A DNA stretch of 64,000 bases from Flexithrix dorotheae DSM 6795 (GCF_000379765.1 NZ_KB903443.1:494881-558880), one strand, 5' to 3'; shown: positions 27,251 through 36,827, counted from the stretch's first letter. Notes: generated by a model from the sequence alone, not told the origin. Made by a program: numbers and translations.

Positions 27251-28675
27251 ATGCTTTCCCTCAGGCAAATTTTAGTTGGAATAATACTTTATTTCCATTT
27301 CTCAGGTCTTCACGCCCAGGAGAATATAAAAGATTTTACTACACTTTATGGGACTGTAATAGATTCTGTAAAATGCAAAAATAACCCCACTCAAAGTTAC
27401 GCTCTTTTTCTTCCCAAAACCTACTCACCTGATAGGAGTTGGCCAGTTATTTACTTTTTTGAACCTGCTGCAAGGGGAGCACTTCCTCTAAATAAATATT
27501 ATGAAATTGCTGAAAAATTCAATTTTATTTTCGTCTGCTCAAACAATTCAAAAAATGGTTCCTGGGAAACTGTATTTGATGCTGCAGATGCGATTTTCAT
27601 GGACACCCAGGAACGGTTTAATATTGACAAAAATAGAATTTACACTTCTGGATTTTCCGGGGGTTCCAGAGCTGCAGTTACCCTAATTCATAATTATCCC
27701 AATATCAGAGGAGTAATTGGCTGTGGTGCAGGATTTTCAATCAACCCTGCTCACCACCCAACCAAGGCCCACAGCAACTTACGTTATGTAGGAATTGTGG
27801 GAAATAGGGACATGAATTATCTGGAACAATTTAGAGTTGCTGAAGCCTTAAATAAATTAGGTATCCCAAATTTCTTAATCACATTTGAAGGAAAGCATGA
27901 ATGGCCTCCTGTAGCCAACTTTTATCAAGCCATAGAATGGCTGGTGTTTCAAGAACAGCTAATGAGGACAACTTCTGTATCAAAAAATGATATAAATACA
28001 GACTACTATTTTAATAAAAGAACCGAAGCTCTTACCACTTTAAACCAAAATGAAATCATTGCACAAACAAGGATTTACCAGGCTCTGATCAATGATTTTT
28101 ATGGAATTTATAACATGGAAAGTTTCGCAAAAAGGTTGGAAAAACTACAAAATTCAAAAACTTATAAAAAGAAGGAGAAGGAAATCAGGAGGCTTAACTC
28201 CAGAGAGTTAGCCGAGAGAGAAAAGTACCTTCAGGCTCTTGCTCAAATTCCATATAATAATCTTATTGATAATGATAGCATTCAATATTGGTGGAAAATG
28301 GAAAGAAATGCATTGTTTCGGATGGAAAACAGTAAAGATTCACTTAAAAGTAGAATGGCTTCCAGGTTACTCAATCTTATATGGGCAACTTGTGCAGAAA
28401 AAGGGTGGGGAGCATTGCAAAAAGAAGACTTTATCCACGCATCAAATTATTTCTATTTGTGGACAGAAATTCAGAAAGATAGTTATTGGCCTTACCTCAA
28501 CCTGGCCTGTTCTTATTCATTACAAAATAACAAACAGGAAGCAATAAAAATGTTAAAAAAAGCAACTGATTTGGATGAATTGTCACCGTCCACTCTTGAA
28601 AAAATCCAGGCATTAAACAATATCAGAAAAGAACCTGAATATATCGAAATCCTAAGCAAGTTACCCAAGGAATAG
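27251..28675 (+). CDS. Secreted alpha/beta hydrolase with C-terminal TPR-like region
   Basis: A 474-residue exported protein (signal peptide to about residue 23, HAQ). Residues about 35-235 look like an esterase of the PHB-depolymerase/feruloyl-esterase type: SYALFLPKTYSPDRSWPVIYFFEP, the nucleophile elbow SGFSGGSRAAV near residue 137, and a possible catalytic histidine in FEGKHEWPP near 219. The second half (about 250-474) is helical and ends in a tetratricopeptide-like stretch (YWPYLNLACSYSLQNNKQEAI). The substrate is unknown. It is followed by the Lgt-like gene 60 bases on. Confidence 0.78.
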   Translation: MLSLRQILVGIILYFHFSGLHAQENIKDFTTLYGTVIDSVKCKNNPTQSYALFLPKTYSPDRSWPVIYFFEPAARGALPLNKYYEIAEKFNFIFVCSNNSKNGSWETVFDAADAIFMDTQERFNIDKNRIYTSGFSGGSRAAVTLIHNYPNIRGVIGCGAGFSINPAHHPTKAHSNLRYVGIVGNRDMNYLEQFRVAEALNKLGIPNFLITFEGKHEWPPVANFYQAIEWLVFQEQLMRTTSVSKNDINTDYYFNKRTEALTTLNQNEIIAQTRIYQALINDFYGIYNMESFAKRLEKLQNSKTYKKKEKEIRRLNSRELAEREKYLQALAQIPYNNLIDNDSIQYWWKMERNALFRMENSKDSLKSRMASRLLNLIWATCAEKGWGALQKEDFIHASNYFYLWTEIQKDSYWPYLNLACSYSLQNNKQEAIKMLKKATDLDELSPSTLEKIQALNNIRKEPEYIEILSKLPKE

Positions 28676-28759
28676 TTTAATACAGAAATACTTAGTCCAC
28701 TTCTTTGCCGTTTTCAAGGAGTAAAAATTTATTATTTGAAAACACTTCAAATTAGCTTT

Positions 28760-29830
28760 ATGCCTTATTTCCTTAATATTATTTGGTCTTTTGACCCGAT
28801 TTTATTTTCAATATTTGGATTTCAAATAACCTGGCTAGCTTTTCTTTCAGTAATTGGATTCGGCTTTGGTTATTTGTTTTTGTATTATTCTTACAGGCGA
28901 GAGAAAAAATCAACCAAAGAATTGGAACTTCTTACAGTATACCTACTGATTTTTGGGTTTCTTGGTGCCAGAATTGGATATTTCATAAACCAATCACCTA
29001 TCAATTTCTTTTCAGACTTACAGGAAACGGTCAACTTTAGTGTTGGAGGGTTTTCAAGCCAGGGAGGTATTTTAGGAATATTATTTGGCTTAATAGTTTA
29101 TTCTTTTGGCAAGCGAAATTTTTGGCAAATCGTTGACAAAGTAGCAGTTTCAGGTTTAATAGTCGCCTTTTTTGTGAACATAGGAAATTTTTTAAGTTCA
29201 AATGATTTTGGTTCACCAACAAAAAGTAATTTAGGAATAGCTTTTACCGAACAAACAGGTTCCTTATTACATGAAGTTTTGGATAAGGTAAGTACATCCA
29301 AAGTTTTAGCAGATACTATCCAGAAAGAAGAAACTGAGTTTATCCCAATTAAAATTGAAATTTCATTTATTGAAGAATTTAATAACAGAAATGAAATAGA
29401 AACTTACTTAAATACAGAAGTAAAACAATTCCTGGCAAATCAACCTAACCTATATGAACCCCAGCAATCAAATTTAAAATATCAAATTGCTGATCAAAAG
29501 AAAGACAACAAAATTACTGCAGAATTAAGTACCTTCATTATAAAGAACCATCCCACCCAACTTTATGCTGCATTATTTTATCTGATCCTATTTATTCTCT
29601 TTTTTAACAGGTACTTTAAGCTTTCAGTAGGAAAAACCACTTCATTTCTTTTCATCCTGATATTTCTTTACAATTCTCTCTCTATTTATTACTTTGGATC
29701 TTTGGAGAACACCTCGTTTATTTCAAGTTTAATAAACCATGCTCAATGGATAAACATTTCCTTTATCTTAATAGGAATAATATTATTTATTAAATCCTTA
29801 AATCAGCCATCCAGAGTATCGTACTATTAA
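28760..29830 (+). CDS. Divergent Lgt-like (prolipoprotein diacylglyceryl transferase) protein
   Basis: A multi-pass membrane protein that aligns throughout with Lgt, the enzyme that moves diacylglycerol to the lipobox cysteine. Family landmarks remain: GARIGYFI, VGGFSSQGGILG, NIGNFLSSNDFGSPT and HPTQLYAA. Several key residues do not: by comparison with E. coli Lgt as I recall it, His103 is Gln, Arg143 is Asn, Glu151 is Asn, and the Arg239/Glu243 region is replaced by LSIYYFGS. An insertion of about 70 polar residues (190-260) precedes HPTQLY. It is probably a paralogue without the normal activity. An open TTG at 28736 would add eight residues; the ATG at 28760 is preferred. Confidence 0.78.
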   Translation: MPYFLNIIWSFDPILFSIFGFQITWLAFLSVIGFGFGYLFLYYSYRREKKSTKELELLTVYLLIFGFLGARIGYFINQSPINFFSDLQETVNFSVGGFSSQGGILGILFGLIVYSFGKRNFWQIVDKVAVSGLIVAFFVNIGNFLSSNDFGSPTKSNLGIAFTEQTGSLLHEVLDKVSTSKVLADTIQKEETEFIPIKIEISFIEEFNNRNEIETYLNTEVKQFLANQPNLYEPQQSNLKYQIADQKKDNKITAELSTFIIKNHPTQLYAALFYLILFILFFNRYFKLSVGKTTSFLFILIFLYNSLSIYYFGSLENTSFISSLINHAQWINISFILIGIILFIKSLNQPSRVSYY

Positions 29831-29916
29831 AGATATTACAGGAATTTCACTTCTCCTTAATAACAATCTTAAAGAAAAGAAAAAAGTAAAGGAACTTCAC
29901 TAATAATAAAGGGCAT

Positions 29917-29956
29917 AAAAAAAGGCAAATTCCGAATTGGAATTTGCCTTTTTTTT
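29917..29956. terminator. Terminator ending the rplC-rpsC transcript
   Basis: AAAGGCAAATTCC (29921-29933) pairs with GGAATTTGCCTTT (29939-29951) around a five-base loop, with A and T runs on both sides. It ends the ribosomal cluster 14 bases after rpsC and can also end the convergent Lgt-like gene. Confidence 0.9.
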
Positions 29957-29969
29957 AAGAAATCAGAAA

Positions 29970-30734
29970 TTAATTATTATTTCTGGGTGATTTATTCCTT
30001 CTGTTTCCTCCTCTTCCTCCTGGTCCTCTTTTTCTATCACCTTGAGATCTTCTGTCTCCTTTATCCGAACCGCCTAAATCAACATTTGGAGAAAGGTCAG
30101 GCTTACCATAAATTTCACCTTTGAAAATCCAAACTTTAATTCCAATGATTCCATAAACAGTTTGTGCCTCAGTTAGAGCATAATCGATATTTGCTCTAAT
30201 GGTATGCAAAGGAATTCTACCTTCTTTGTAAGTTTCCGTTCTTGCCATTTCAGCACCTCCCAATCTTCCTGAAACTTTAATTTTAATTCCTTGCGCCCCT
30301 ACTCTCATTGAATTAGCAATAGCCTGCTTCATCGCTCTTCTGTATGAAACCCTATTACTAATTTGCTGACCTACAGATTCAGCAACTAATTTTGCATCCA
30401 GCTCAGGTCTTTTAATTTCAAATATATTTATTTGAACATCTTTTTTTGTAAGCTTTTTCAACTCTTCCTTCACTTTATCAACCTCAGCTCCAGCTTTACC
30501 AATTACCACACCTGGTCTAGCAGTGTTAATAGTAATTGTTAATCTCTTAAGTGTTCTTTCAATTACAACTTTTGATATTCCAGCTCTTGGGTTTGGAATT
30601 CTGGCAGAGATATATTTTCTAATTTTCTCATCTTCAATCAATTTCGATGAAAAATCTTTTCCACCAAACCAATTGGACTCCCAGCCTTTCACGTAACCTA
30701 ACCTCAGACCTGTAGGATTAACTTTTTGTCCCAT
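29970..30734 (-). CDS. rpsC: 30S ribosomal protein S3
   Basis: A 254-residue uS3. The N-terminal KH domain has [18 protein letters not shown] near residue 75 and the C-terminal domain has [15 protein letters not shown] near 160. The last 35 residues are an Arg/Gly-rich tail ([19 protein letters not shown]) that goes beyond the roughly 233 residues of E. coli S3. It is last in the cluster and is followed at once by a terminator; rplP, which normally comes next, is not in the window. Confidence 0.98.
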   Translation of the reverse strand: MGQKVNPTGLRLGYVKGWESNWFGGKDFSSKLIEDEKIRKYISARIPNPRAGISKVVIERTLKRLTITINTARPGVVIGKAGAEVDKVKEELKKLTKKDVQINIFEIKRPELDAKLVAESVGQQISNRVSYRRAMKQAIANSMRVGAQGIKIKVSGRLGGAEMARTETYKEGRIPLHTIRANIDYALTEAQTVYGIIGIKVWIFKGEIYGKPDLSPNVDLGGSDKGDRRSQGDRKRGPGGRGGNRRNKSPRNNN

Positions 30735-30756
30735 GGATATAATCTTTTATAAATGC

Positions 30757-31146
30757 TTAATTTTCTGTTTCTTCTACTGACTCTTCCACTTCAATTCCAA
30801 AACTTTCACTGGAATCAACTACTAAAGTCACATGATTAGATCTTTTCCTGATCCTGTGAGCTCTACCTTGTGGAGCGGGTCTAAATCTTTTCAAGGTTCT
30901 TCCCTGAGTTACAAATGCTTCTTTAATATAAAGATCAGCATCTTCAATAGAAGAATCTGGATTAGAGTTTTCCCAATTAGCTAAAGCAGAAAGTAAAAGT
31001 TTTTCTATTAATGGAGCACCACTTTTAGCTTCGAACTTTAATAAATTAAGCGCTCTACCAACTTTTTGTCCCCTTATTAAGTCAATCACGAGCCTCATTT
31101 TTCTGGGCGCGATAGGAACATTATTTAATTTTGCTACGGCTTCCAT
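30757..31146 (-). CDS. rplV: 50S ribosomal protein L22
   Basis: A 129-residue uL22, which lines the exit tunnel. [22 protein letters not shown] at the start and the beta hairpin tip [19 protein letters not shown] near residue 85 are diagnostic. The start codon overlaps the rpsS stop by one base (TAATG), so translation is coupled. The C-terminus carries a short acidic tail ([11 protein letters not shown]). Confidence 0.98.
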   Translation of the reverse strand: MEAVAKLNNVPIAPRKMRLVIDLIRGQKVGRALNLLKFEAKSGAPLIEKLLLSALANWENSNPDSSIEDADLYIKEAFVTQGRTLKRFRPAPQGRAHRIRKRSNHVTLVVDSSESFGIEVEESVEETEN

Positions 31147-31424
31147 TATCTTTTTCCTTTATCTTTTTTAGCAATATGACCTCTAAAATTTCTTGTAGGG
31201 GCAAATTCTCCAAATTTATGACCTACCATATTTTCTGTAACATATACTGGAATAAATTTATTTCCATTATGTACAGCTACTGTATGTCCGATAAAATCCG
31301 GGGAAATCATTGATCTTCTTGACCATGTTTTCACTACAGATTTTTTCCCAGATTCATTCATGGCCAACACTTTCTTTTCCAGACTGTGACTTATATAAGG
31401 CCCCTTTTTTAATGATCTAGCCAT
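31146..31424 (-). CDS. rpsS: 30S ribosomal protein S19
   Basis: A 92-residue uS19, full length. [18 protein letters not shown] at the start and [20 protein letters not shown] in the middle match the family. It is nine bases after rplB and overlaps rplV by one base within the ribosomal operon. Confidence 0.98.
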   Translation of the reverse strand: MARSLKKGPYISHSLEKKVLAMNESGKKSVVKTWSRRSMISPDFIGHTVAVHNGNKFIPVYVTENMVGHKFGEFAPTRNFRGHIAKKDKGKR

Positions 31425-31432
31425 TTTTTATA

Positions 31433-32254
31433 TTATTTTTTCTTACTTACAATCAATCTATTAGAATACTTGGTTCTAGACCTGGTTTTTTGCCCTTTGG
31501 CAATAATACCATTTCTAGATCTTGGGTGACCTCCTGAAGATTTACCTTCACCACCACCCATTGGGTGATCCACCGGGTTCATAGCTACACCCCTAACTCG
31601 AGGCCGTCTGCCTAACCATCTTTTCCTTCCTGCTTTCCCCAATTTCTCATTAAGATGATCACCATTTGAAACAGTTCCAATAGTTGCATAGCAAGTAATA
31701 AGCACCATTCTAGTTTCACCAGATGGCAACTTTATAGTCGCATACTTTCCGGTTCTACCTAATAACTGCGCATAAGCTCCGGCACTTCTCACTAAAGTAG
31801 CACCATTACCGGGTCTCAATTCAACATTATGGACAATGGTACCAACTGGAATTTTCTCCAAAGGAAGTGAATTTCCAACTTCAGGAGCTACATCTGGCCC
31901 TGACACTACTTTTTGTCCTACTTTTATACCCTCAGGAGCAAGAATATAAGTTTTTTCTCCATCCGCATATTCCAACAAACAAATTCTTGCTGTTCGGTTC
32001 GGATCATACTCAATTGTTTTTACCTCGGCCAAAACACCATGCTTTTTCCTGGCAAAATCAATAATTCTATATCTTCTTTTATGCCCGCCACCAATATACC
32101 TCATGGTCATTTTACCACTGTTATTCCTTCCTCCACTTCTTTTTTTAGGAGCAAGTAATGACTTTTCCGGTTTATCGGTAGTAATCTCTTCAAACGAAGG
32201 GGCTAGTCTATATCTTTGACCTGGAGTAACCGGTCTTAGTTTTTTTACACCCAT
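31433..32254 (-). CDS. rplB: 50S ribosomal protein L2
   Basis: A 273-residue uL2 needed for subunit joining and peptidyl transfer. The family block [20 protein letters not shown] is near residue 40 and the universally conserved histidine region is [17 protein letters not shown] near 225. Length is standard. It lies between rplW (41 bases) and rpsS (8 bases). Confidence 0.98.
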   Translation of the reverse strand: MGVKKLRPVTPGQRYRLAPSFEEITTDKPEKSLLAPKKRSGGRNNSGKMTMRYIGGGHKRRYRIIDFARKKHGVLAEVKTIEYDPNRTARICLLEYADGEKTYILAPEGIKVGQKVVSGPDVAPEVGNSLPLEKIPVGTIVHNVELRPGNGATLVRSAGAYAQLLGRTGKYATIKLPSGETRMVLITCYATIGTVSNGDHLNEKLGKAGRKRWLGRRPRVRGVAMNPVDHPMGGGEGKSSGGHPRSRNGIIAKGQKTRSRTKYSNRLIVSKKK

Positions 32255-32295
32255 TATTTCTTATGTTTTGCTGTATTTTATACAGTTAAAAACTA

Positions 32296-32583
32296 TTATA
32301 AATTTTCGTATAAATCAATCACATCCCCTTCCTGAAGGGTTACTAAAGCTTTCTTGAAAGAAGGTTTTCTTCCTGAGATTACTCTTGCTTTGGTGTATCT
32401 TGTCTTTTCCTTCCCTTCATAATTCATAGTTCTCACTTTATCCACAGTCACACCGTAAACCTCTTCAACAGCTTTTTTTATCTGGATTTTGTTTGCATTT
32501 CGATCGACAACAAATCCATACACTCCTTTTTCATTCAACTCTGAAACCTTCTCAGTTATCAAAGGACTTTTTAAAATTTGCAT
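32296..32583 (-). CDS. rplW: 50S ribosomal protein L23
   Basis: A 95-residue uL23, the tunnel-exit protein that docks trigger factor and SRP. ILKSPLITEKVSELNEKG at the start and the KIQIKKAVEEVYGVTVDKVR helix are typical. It is 11 bases after rplD. Confidence 0.97.
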   Translation of the reverse strand: MQILKSPLITEKVSELNEKGVYGFVVDRNANKIQIKKAVEEVYGVTVDKVRTMNYEGKEKTRYTKARVISGRKPSFKKALVTLQEGDVIDLYENL

Positions 32584-32594
32584 ATCTTTATTTT

Positions 32595-33215
32595 TTAAAT
32601 ATTTGAAAGTTTTTCGATCGAATCTTCAAAAACAATCAAATTATCTGCATTAACAATATCATAAGTATTCAGGCTATCAACAGTAGTGACATTAGCCTTT
32701 TGGATATTTCTCGAAGAAAGGAAAACATTTTTATTGTTTTCACCTAAAACAAACAAGGTCTTTTTACCTTCCAACTCTAATCCCTTAATTAAGGAAGCAA
32801 AATCCTTAGTTTTTGGATTATCCATAGAGAAGTTTTCCAAAACTGAAATACTGGAATCACTTGCCTTGTAGGATAATGCTGACCTTCTCGCTACTTTTTT
32901 CAACTTCTTATTAAGCTTGAAATCGTAGTTTCTCGGTCTTGGACCAAATACTCTTCCTCCTCCTCTAAACACAGGAGATTTGATACTACCTGCCCTAGCG
33001 GTACCTGTACCTTTTTGTTTCTTTATCTTTTTTGTCGACCCTGCAATCTCTGCTCTTTCCTTCGACTTATGAGTACCTTGTCTTTGCTGAGCTAAATATT
33101 GTTTTACATCCAAATAAATAGCATGATCATTCGGCTCCACTCCGAATACGGACTCAGGCAAATTAACTTTTTTCCCTGTTAGCGCCCCACTTTTATCTTT
33201 TACTTCTATCTCCAT
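32595..33215 (-). CDS. rplD: 50S ribosomal protein L4
   Basis: A 206-residue uL4, whose internal loop reaches the exit tunnel. The loop is seen as QKGTGTARAGSIKSPVFRGG near residue 70. In E. coli this protein also represses the S10 operon, but that mechanism is restricted to some gammaproteobacteria; whether L4 regulates this cluster is unknown. It is nine bases after rplC. Confidence 0.98.
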   Translation of the reverse strand: MEIEVKDKSGALTGKKVNLPESVFGVEPNDHAIYLDVKQYLAQQRQGTHKSKERAEIAGSTKKIKKQKGTGTARAGSIKSPVFRGGGRVFGPRPRNYDFKLNKKLKKVARRSALSYKASDSSISVLENFSMDNPKTKDFASLIKGLELEGKKTLFVLGENNKNVFLSSRNIQKANVTTVDSLNTYDIVNADNLIVFEDSIEKLSNI

Positions 33216-33224
33216 TTCACTAAA

Positions 33225-33845
33225 TTACTTTTCGATAAAAACATAAGAATTTTTAGCACCAGGTATTGAACCATTCACTACCAAAAGATTTTTCTCTGGT
33301 ATCATTTTCAAAACCTTTAAATTGGCTACTTTAACCTTTTGATTTCCTGTTCTTCCACCCATCTTAAGTCCTTTAAAAACTCTTGCTGGATAAGAACAAG
33401 CTCCAATGGCACCTGGATGCCTCTGCCTGTTGTGCTGACCGTGAGTTGACTGGCCAACCCCACCAAAATTATGTCTTTTTACGACACCTTGAAATCCTTT
33501 TCCTTTTGAAGAACCTACAACATCCACAAATTCACCTTCTTGAAAAACATCTTCAAGTTTTACAACATCACCAGGCTTTAACTCCTGATTGAATCCGTCA
33601 AATTCTTTGATTTTGTGTTTGGGAGAGGATCCCGATTTTTGGAAATGACCTTGCAAAGGCTTAGTGGTATTCTTCTCTTTCTTCTCATCAAACCCCAATT
33701 GAACTGCTGAATATCCATCAGTTTCATCAGTTTTGACTTGAGTAACTACACAGGGGCCAGCTTGGATCAATGTACAAGCCATACTCTTCCCGTTTTCATC
33801 GTAAACGCTGGTCATTCCGACCTTAATTCCTATTATTCCCGGCAT
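33225..33845 (-). CDS. rplC: 50S ribosomal protein L3
   Basis: A 206-residue uL3. [18 protein letters not shown] at the start and the tip segment [20 protein letters not shown] near residue 130 match the family. It is the first gene of the transcript: a strong promoter lies at 33968-33998 and a compact hairpin occupies the leader. rpsJ (S10), which normally precedes it, is absent. Confidence 0.98.
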   Translation of the reverse strand: MPGIIGIKVGMTSVYDENGKSMACTLIQAGPCVVTQVKTDETDGYSAVQLGFDEKKEKNTTKPLQGHFQKSGSSPKHKIKEFDGFNQELKPGDVVKLEDVFQEGEFVDVVGSSKGKGFQGVVKRHNFGGVGQSTHGQHNRQRHPGAIGACSYPARVFKGLKMGGRTGNQKVKVANLKVLKMIPEKNLLVVNGSIPGAKNSYVFIEK

Positions 33846-33867
33846 AATTATAACCTTTAATGCATCG

Positions 33868-33886
33868 GTTGCGGACCTTCCGCAAC
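33868..33886 (-). promoter_or_regulatory. Leader hairpin upstream of rplC
   Basis: A perfect eight-base stem (GTTGCGGA with TCCGCAAC) around a three-base loop lies about 20 bases before the rplC ATG, in an otherwise AT-rich leader of about 115 bases. It has no T-tract, so it is not a terminator. It is a candidate site for autogenous control by a ribosomal protein. Confidence 0.45.
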
Positions 33887-33967
33887 ATACTGATTGATAA
33901 ACTTAAAATATGGCCAAATGCAGGCTAAAACCTGAATTCACTACATATTTCCCTAATAAAAGGAGTG

Positions 33968-33998
33968 CAAAAGTAGTAATTTATTTAACGATTACAAA
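33968..33998 (-). promoter_or_regulatory. rplC: Promoter of the rplC-rpsC cluster
   Basis: On the minus strand TTTG (33998-33995), then 19 bases, then TACTTTTG (33975-33968): an exact match to the Bacteroidota consensus in both boxes. Transcription would start near 33960, some 115 bases before rplC. Confidence 0.7.
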
Positions 33999-34051
33999 TT
34001 ACCTCTAAAAAATTTTAAAATTTCTCACTGAAGATCAGCAGGATACTAATT

Positions 34052-35593
34052 TTATTTGAGGAATTTGAGCTCTACTCTTCTGTTCCTTTCCCTTCCTTTT
34101 TTCGAATTATTATCTGCAATTGGTTTGTTCTCCCCATAACCTATTATCATAATTCTATCCTCTGTTATTCCGTTATCCAACAAATACTGCTTAACTGAGT
34201 TAGACCTTCTTTTCGAAAGCTCATCGTTATCAGACTCAGATCCAATAAAATCCGTATGCCCTACCAACTGAATTTTAACATTTTTATGGACTTCCATGGT
34301 GAGGACTACATCGTCTAGCATTTCTTTATACTTTAAAAGGATATCATCTGAACCAGAGCCAAAAAGAATATCTACAATGGCTGATAATGCCAGAACCTTT
34401 GCCTTTTTGGGTTCCTCCAAAGGACCATTTTCCAATAATTTAATTTTTTCGCCCACAACTATATTTTGATCTTTATTACCTTCAGGAACTTCGGTAGAGA
34501 TAATATTTTCACCAGATTTCCCATCTTTTTCAACGGCAACTAACGGAACTGTGGCAATTGTTGTATTGCCAGAAGTACTTTCAGAAATAGGAATAGAATT
34601 ATTCTCAGCCCCTTTCCCGCTGTTCATTGTTACCATTGGTTCATTCGGCCGTTCATCTTTTTCTATAGCCTGATTTACTGTATATAACTCAGCAAGCCTT
34701 CCACTTCGGTTGCTGGCAAAAAAAGCTTCTCCATTTTGTCCCAAAGTAAAATAGGCATCGAATTTTGAAGAATTAATCCCCTGACCCATATTTACAGGTT
34801 CTGACCAATTCTCCCACGAATCGTCTAGTCTTTTACTGTAGTAAATATCCGCTTCCCCCAATCCTCCTGTACGATTACTGGCAAAAAATAAGGTCTTACC
34901 ATCATCACTTAAAAATGGGGATATTTCATAACCCTTAGAATTGACCGCTTCACCTAGGTGAATTAAAGGAGACTTCCACGCTTCCTTTCCATCCTTGTTT
35001 TTAATTTTATAACTGATATATAAATCCTCCTGTCCCAAAGATTCTTTCCCTTGCATGGATACAATTAACACATCCTCAGTTTTGTTCACGAACAAACCAT
35101 AGGCATCATTTCCTTCTTTTAAATTATGAATTTCATCAATTTCAACCAGCACCGGATTCGTCCAGGTTTTATCCTTTTTTTCTGTAAAAGATAAACCACT
35201 AACTCTACCGTCTTCATATTCATAGGAATTAAGTAAATAAATTCTGTTTCCTTCCTCGTTAATACCTACAACTGCATTATTTCCTGTGGTATTAAATTTT
35301 TGAGAAGGCTTGGCTGAAGACCAGTTTCCATTCTTCAGTTTTTTACTATACCAAATATCCTGTCCCTTAAACTGTCCCCCAAAATTCCCTTTATATAAGG
35401 TTCTTACAAAATAAAGCAGTTTGCCATCGGCTGATAATAAAGGAAGGCTTTCTTCAGCATAAGTATTAATAGTCCGGGGTAATTTGGTGGGCTTCCCAAA
35501 TTTCATTTCCTGGGAATAGCTCACATTTGTAGCAACTAATAAAGCCAGAATGGCTGTAAACCTTTTTATGTTATTTAATGATATTTTTTGCAT
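34052..35593 (-). CDS. OmpA-family protein with PD40 propeller repeats
   Basis: A 513-residue envelope protein. After a signal peptide (to about residue 27, SYSQ) come WD40-like PD40 repeats (about 45-310), seen as LPLLSADGKLLYFVR, SPFLSDDGKTLFFASNRTGG and FTLGQNGEAFFASNRSG. A linker follows, and then the C-terminal OmpA domain that binds peptidoglycan (about 400-513, with LVGHTDFIGSESDNDELSKRR). Such proteins follow PorP/SprF in many T9SS adhesin loci; here it is 48 bases after the PorP gene, so it probably anchors the complex to the cell wall. Confidence 0.9.
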   Translation of the reverse strand: MQKISLNNIKRFTAILALLVATNVSYSQEMKFGKPTKLPRTINTYAEESLPLLSADGKLLYFVRTLYKGNFGGQFKGQDIWYSKKLKNGNWSSAKPSQKFNTTGNNAVVGINEEGNRIYLLNSYEYEDGRVSGLSFTEKKDKTWTNPVLVEIDEIHNLKEGNDAYGLFVNKTEDVLIVSMQGKESLGQEDLYISYKIKNKDGKEAWKSPLIHLGEAVNSKGYEISPFLSDDGKTLFFASNRTGGLGEADIYYSKRLDDSWENWSEPVNMGQGINSSKFDAYFTLGQNGEAFFASNRSGRLAELYTVNQAIEKDERPNEPMVTMNSGKGAENNSIPISESTSGNTTIATVPLVAVEKDGKSGENIISTEVPEGNKDQNIVVGEKIKLLENGPLEEPKKAKVLALSAIVDILFGSGSDDILLKYKEMLDDVVLTMEVHKNVKIQLVGHTDFIGSESDNDELSKRRSNSVKQYLLDNGITEDRIMIIGYGENKPIADNNSKKGRERNRRVELKFLK

Positions 35594-35640
35594 TTTTTTT
35601 GGATTTGATGTTGATTCAAGAAATCTGTTTGGAATTTAAC

Positions 35641-36750
35641 CTACCAAATGAGAGGACTCATCACAGAGCTTTTCCCTAGTTTTATGCCCACAGTTAATTC
35701 ATGGCTTCCCGATTGATGCATACTCAATTCCGAAATAGTATAATCATAAGAGTAACCAATTCGCAAAGCATTTTTCAGCCAAATTCCCGTCATAAATGCA
35801 ATAGCATCCTGATTTCTGTAATAAACCCCTGCCATATATTTTTCTCTATAAACACATTTTACATTGAAGTTTACTTCTGAAGGAGAAATGGTTTTAATTT
35901 GGTAAAGCACTCCCGGAATAATGAGCAAATCTCTTACTGCATCAATATTAAATCCGGCCAGAATCACATGCTGGGTTTCTGCACTCTCCTCAGAATAATT
36001 CAGGTTATTATTTCCAGCTATCGTTGCAAAGTTCATAGCCGAATATCCACCATAAAATTTTCGGGAATAAATTAAAACTCCGGCATTGGCATGAAAGAAT
36101 GTTTCATCTGTACTCCCATTGAGATAAGCCTGATACAACTCATCTTCATCAGGGTTGGACACCGAAAACTTATCCAAACGATTTCTGGAAAACATCCCTG
36201 ATACCCCAAAAGACATTTCCATTTTCCGGTTCAATGGGATGTGGTAAGCATAGGCCAACTGTGCACCAAATTGAGAAAATTCACCATATCTGTCGGTGTG
36301 TAAACTTCCCCCAAAACCGTGTTTTTTCTCCGCCTCAAACTTTTCTATATGCAATTCAGCATTCAGTTCTTCAATAGCCCTTTCAATACTGTCTTTCACC
36401 AAAAATTTAAATAATTCGGGGTCACTGATCCTAAGTGCATTCTTTGGAAAAACAATCACTTCAGCAGCCTGATCAGGATCATCCGGAATATGGGTATTTC
36501 TGAGTTTCCTTTTTGATTCACTTTCCAGAACCGTACTGATATAGGCATAGTTGGTGGCTGGAGCGTTCGCCAAACCGGACCATTGTTGCCTCAGACCAAG
36601 TTTCACATCGGTAAAATTTTCAACTCCCATAAATGCCGGGTTATACATTCCGGGCGCATTCATATATTGGGAAAGTTGGAACTGCTGCTGGCCAAAGCCT
36701 GCCACACTCAGGCTAATTCCTATTAGCCATAAAAATATTTTCTTTTTCAT
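35641..36750 (-). CDS. PorP/SprF family T9SS outer-membrane protein
   Basis: A 369-residue outer-membrane barrel of the PorP/SprF family. The signal peptide ends near FGQQ; the family mark FQLSQYMNAPGMYNPAFMGVE follows at once, then LRQQWSGLANAPATNYAYIS. Later strands include GGYSAMNFATIAG and RIGYSYDYTISELSMHQSGSHE, close to the family ending. SprF-type proteins are needed to secrete specific type B-tailed partners. The adhesin gene is directly upstream (77 bases) and an OmpA protein directly downstream, the classic trio. Confidence 0.93.
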   Translation of the reverse strand: MKKKIFLWLIGISLSVAGFGQQQFQLSQYMNAPGMYNPAFMGVENFTDVKLGLRQQWSGLANAPATNYAYISTVLESESKRKLRNTHIPDDPDQAAEVIVFPKNALRISDPELFKFLVKDSIERAIEELNAELHIEKFEAEKKHGFGGSLHTDRYGEFSQFGAQLAYAYHIPLNRKMEMSFGVSGMFSRNRLDKFSVSNPDEDELYQAYLNGSTDETFFHANAGVLIYSRKFYGGYSAMNFATIAGNNNLNYSEESAETQHVILAGFNIDAVRDLLIIPGVLYQIKTISPSEVNFNVKCVYREKYMAGVYYRNQDAIAFMTGIWLKNALRIGYSYDYTISELSMHQSGSHELTVGIKLGKSSVMSPLIW

Positions 36751-36827
36751 CTATGGTATCGTTTAAGCGTTGTTTCGCTTGTAAAAAATTCGTAAAAGGA
36801 AGTTTTGTACATTTTTAATCAGTAATG

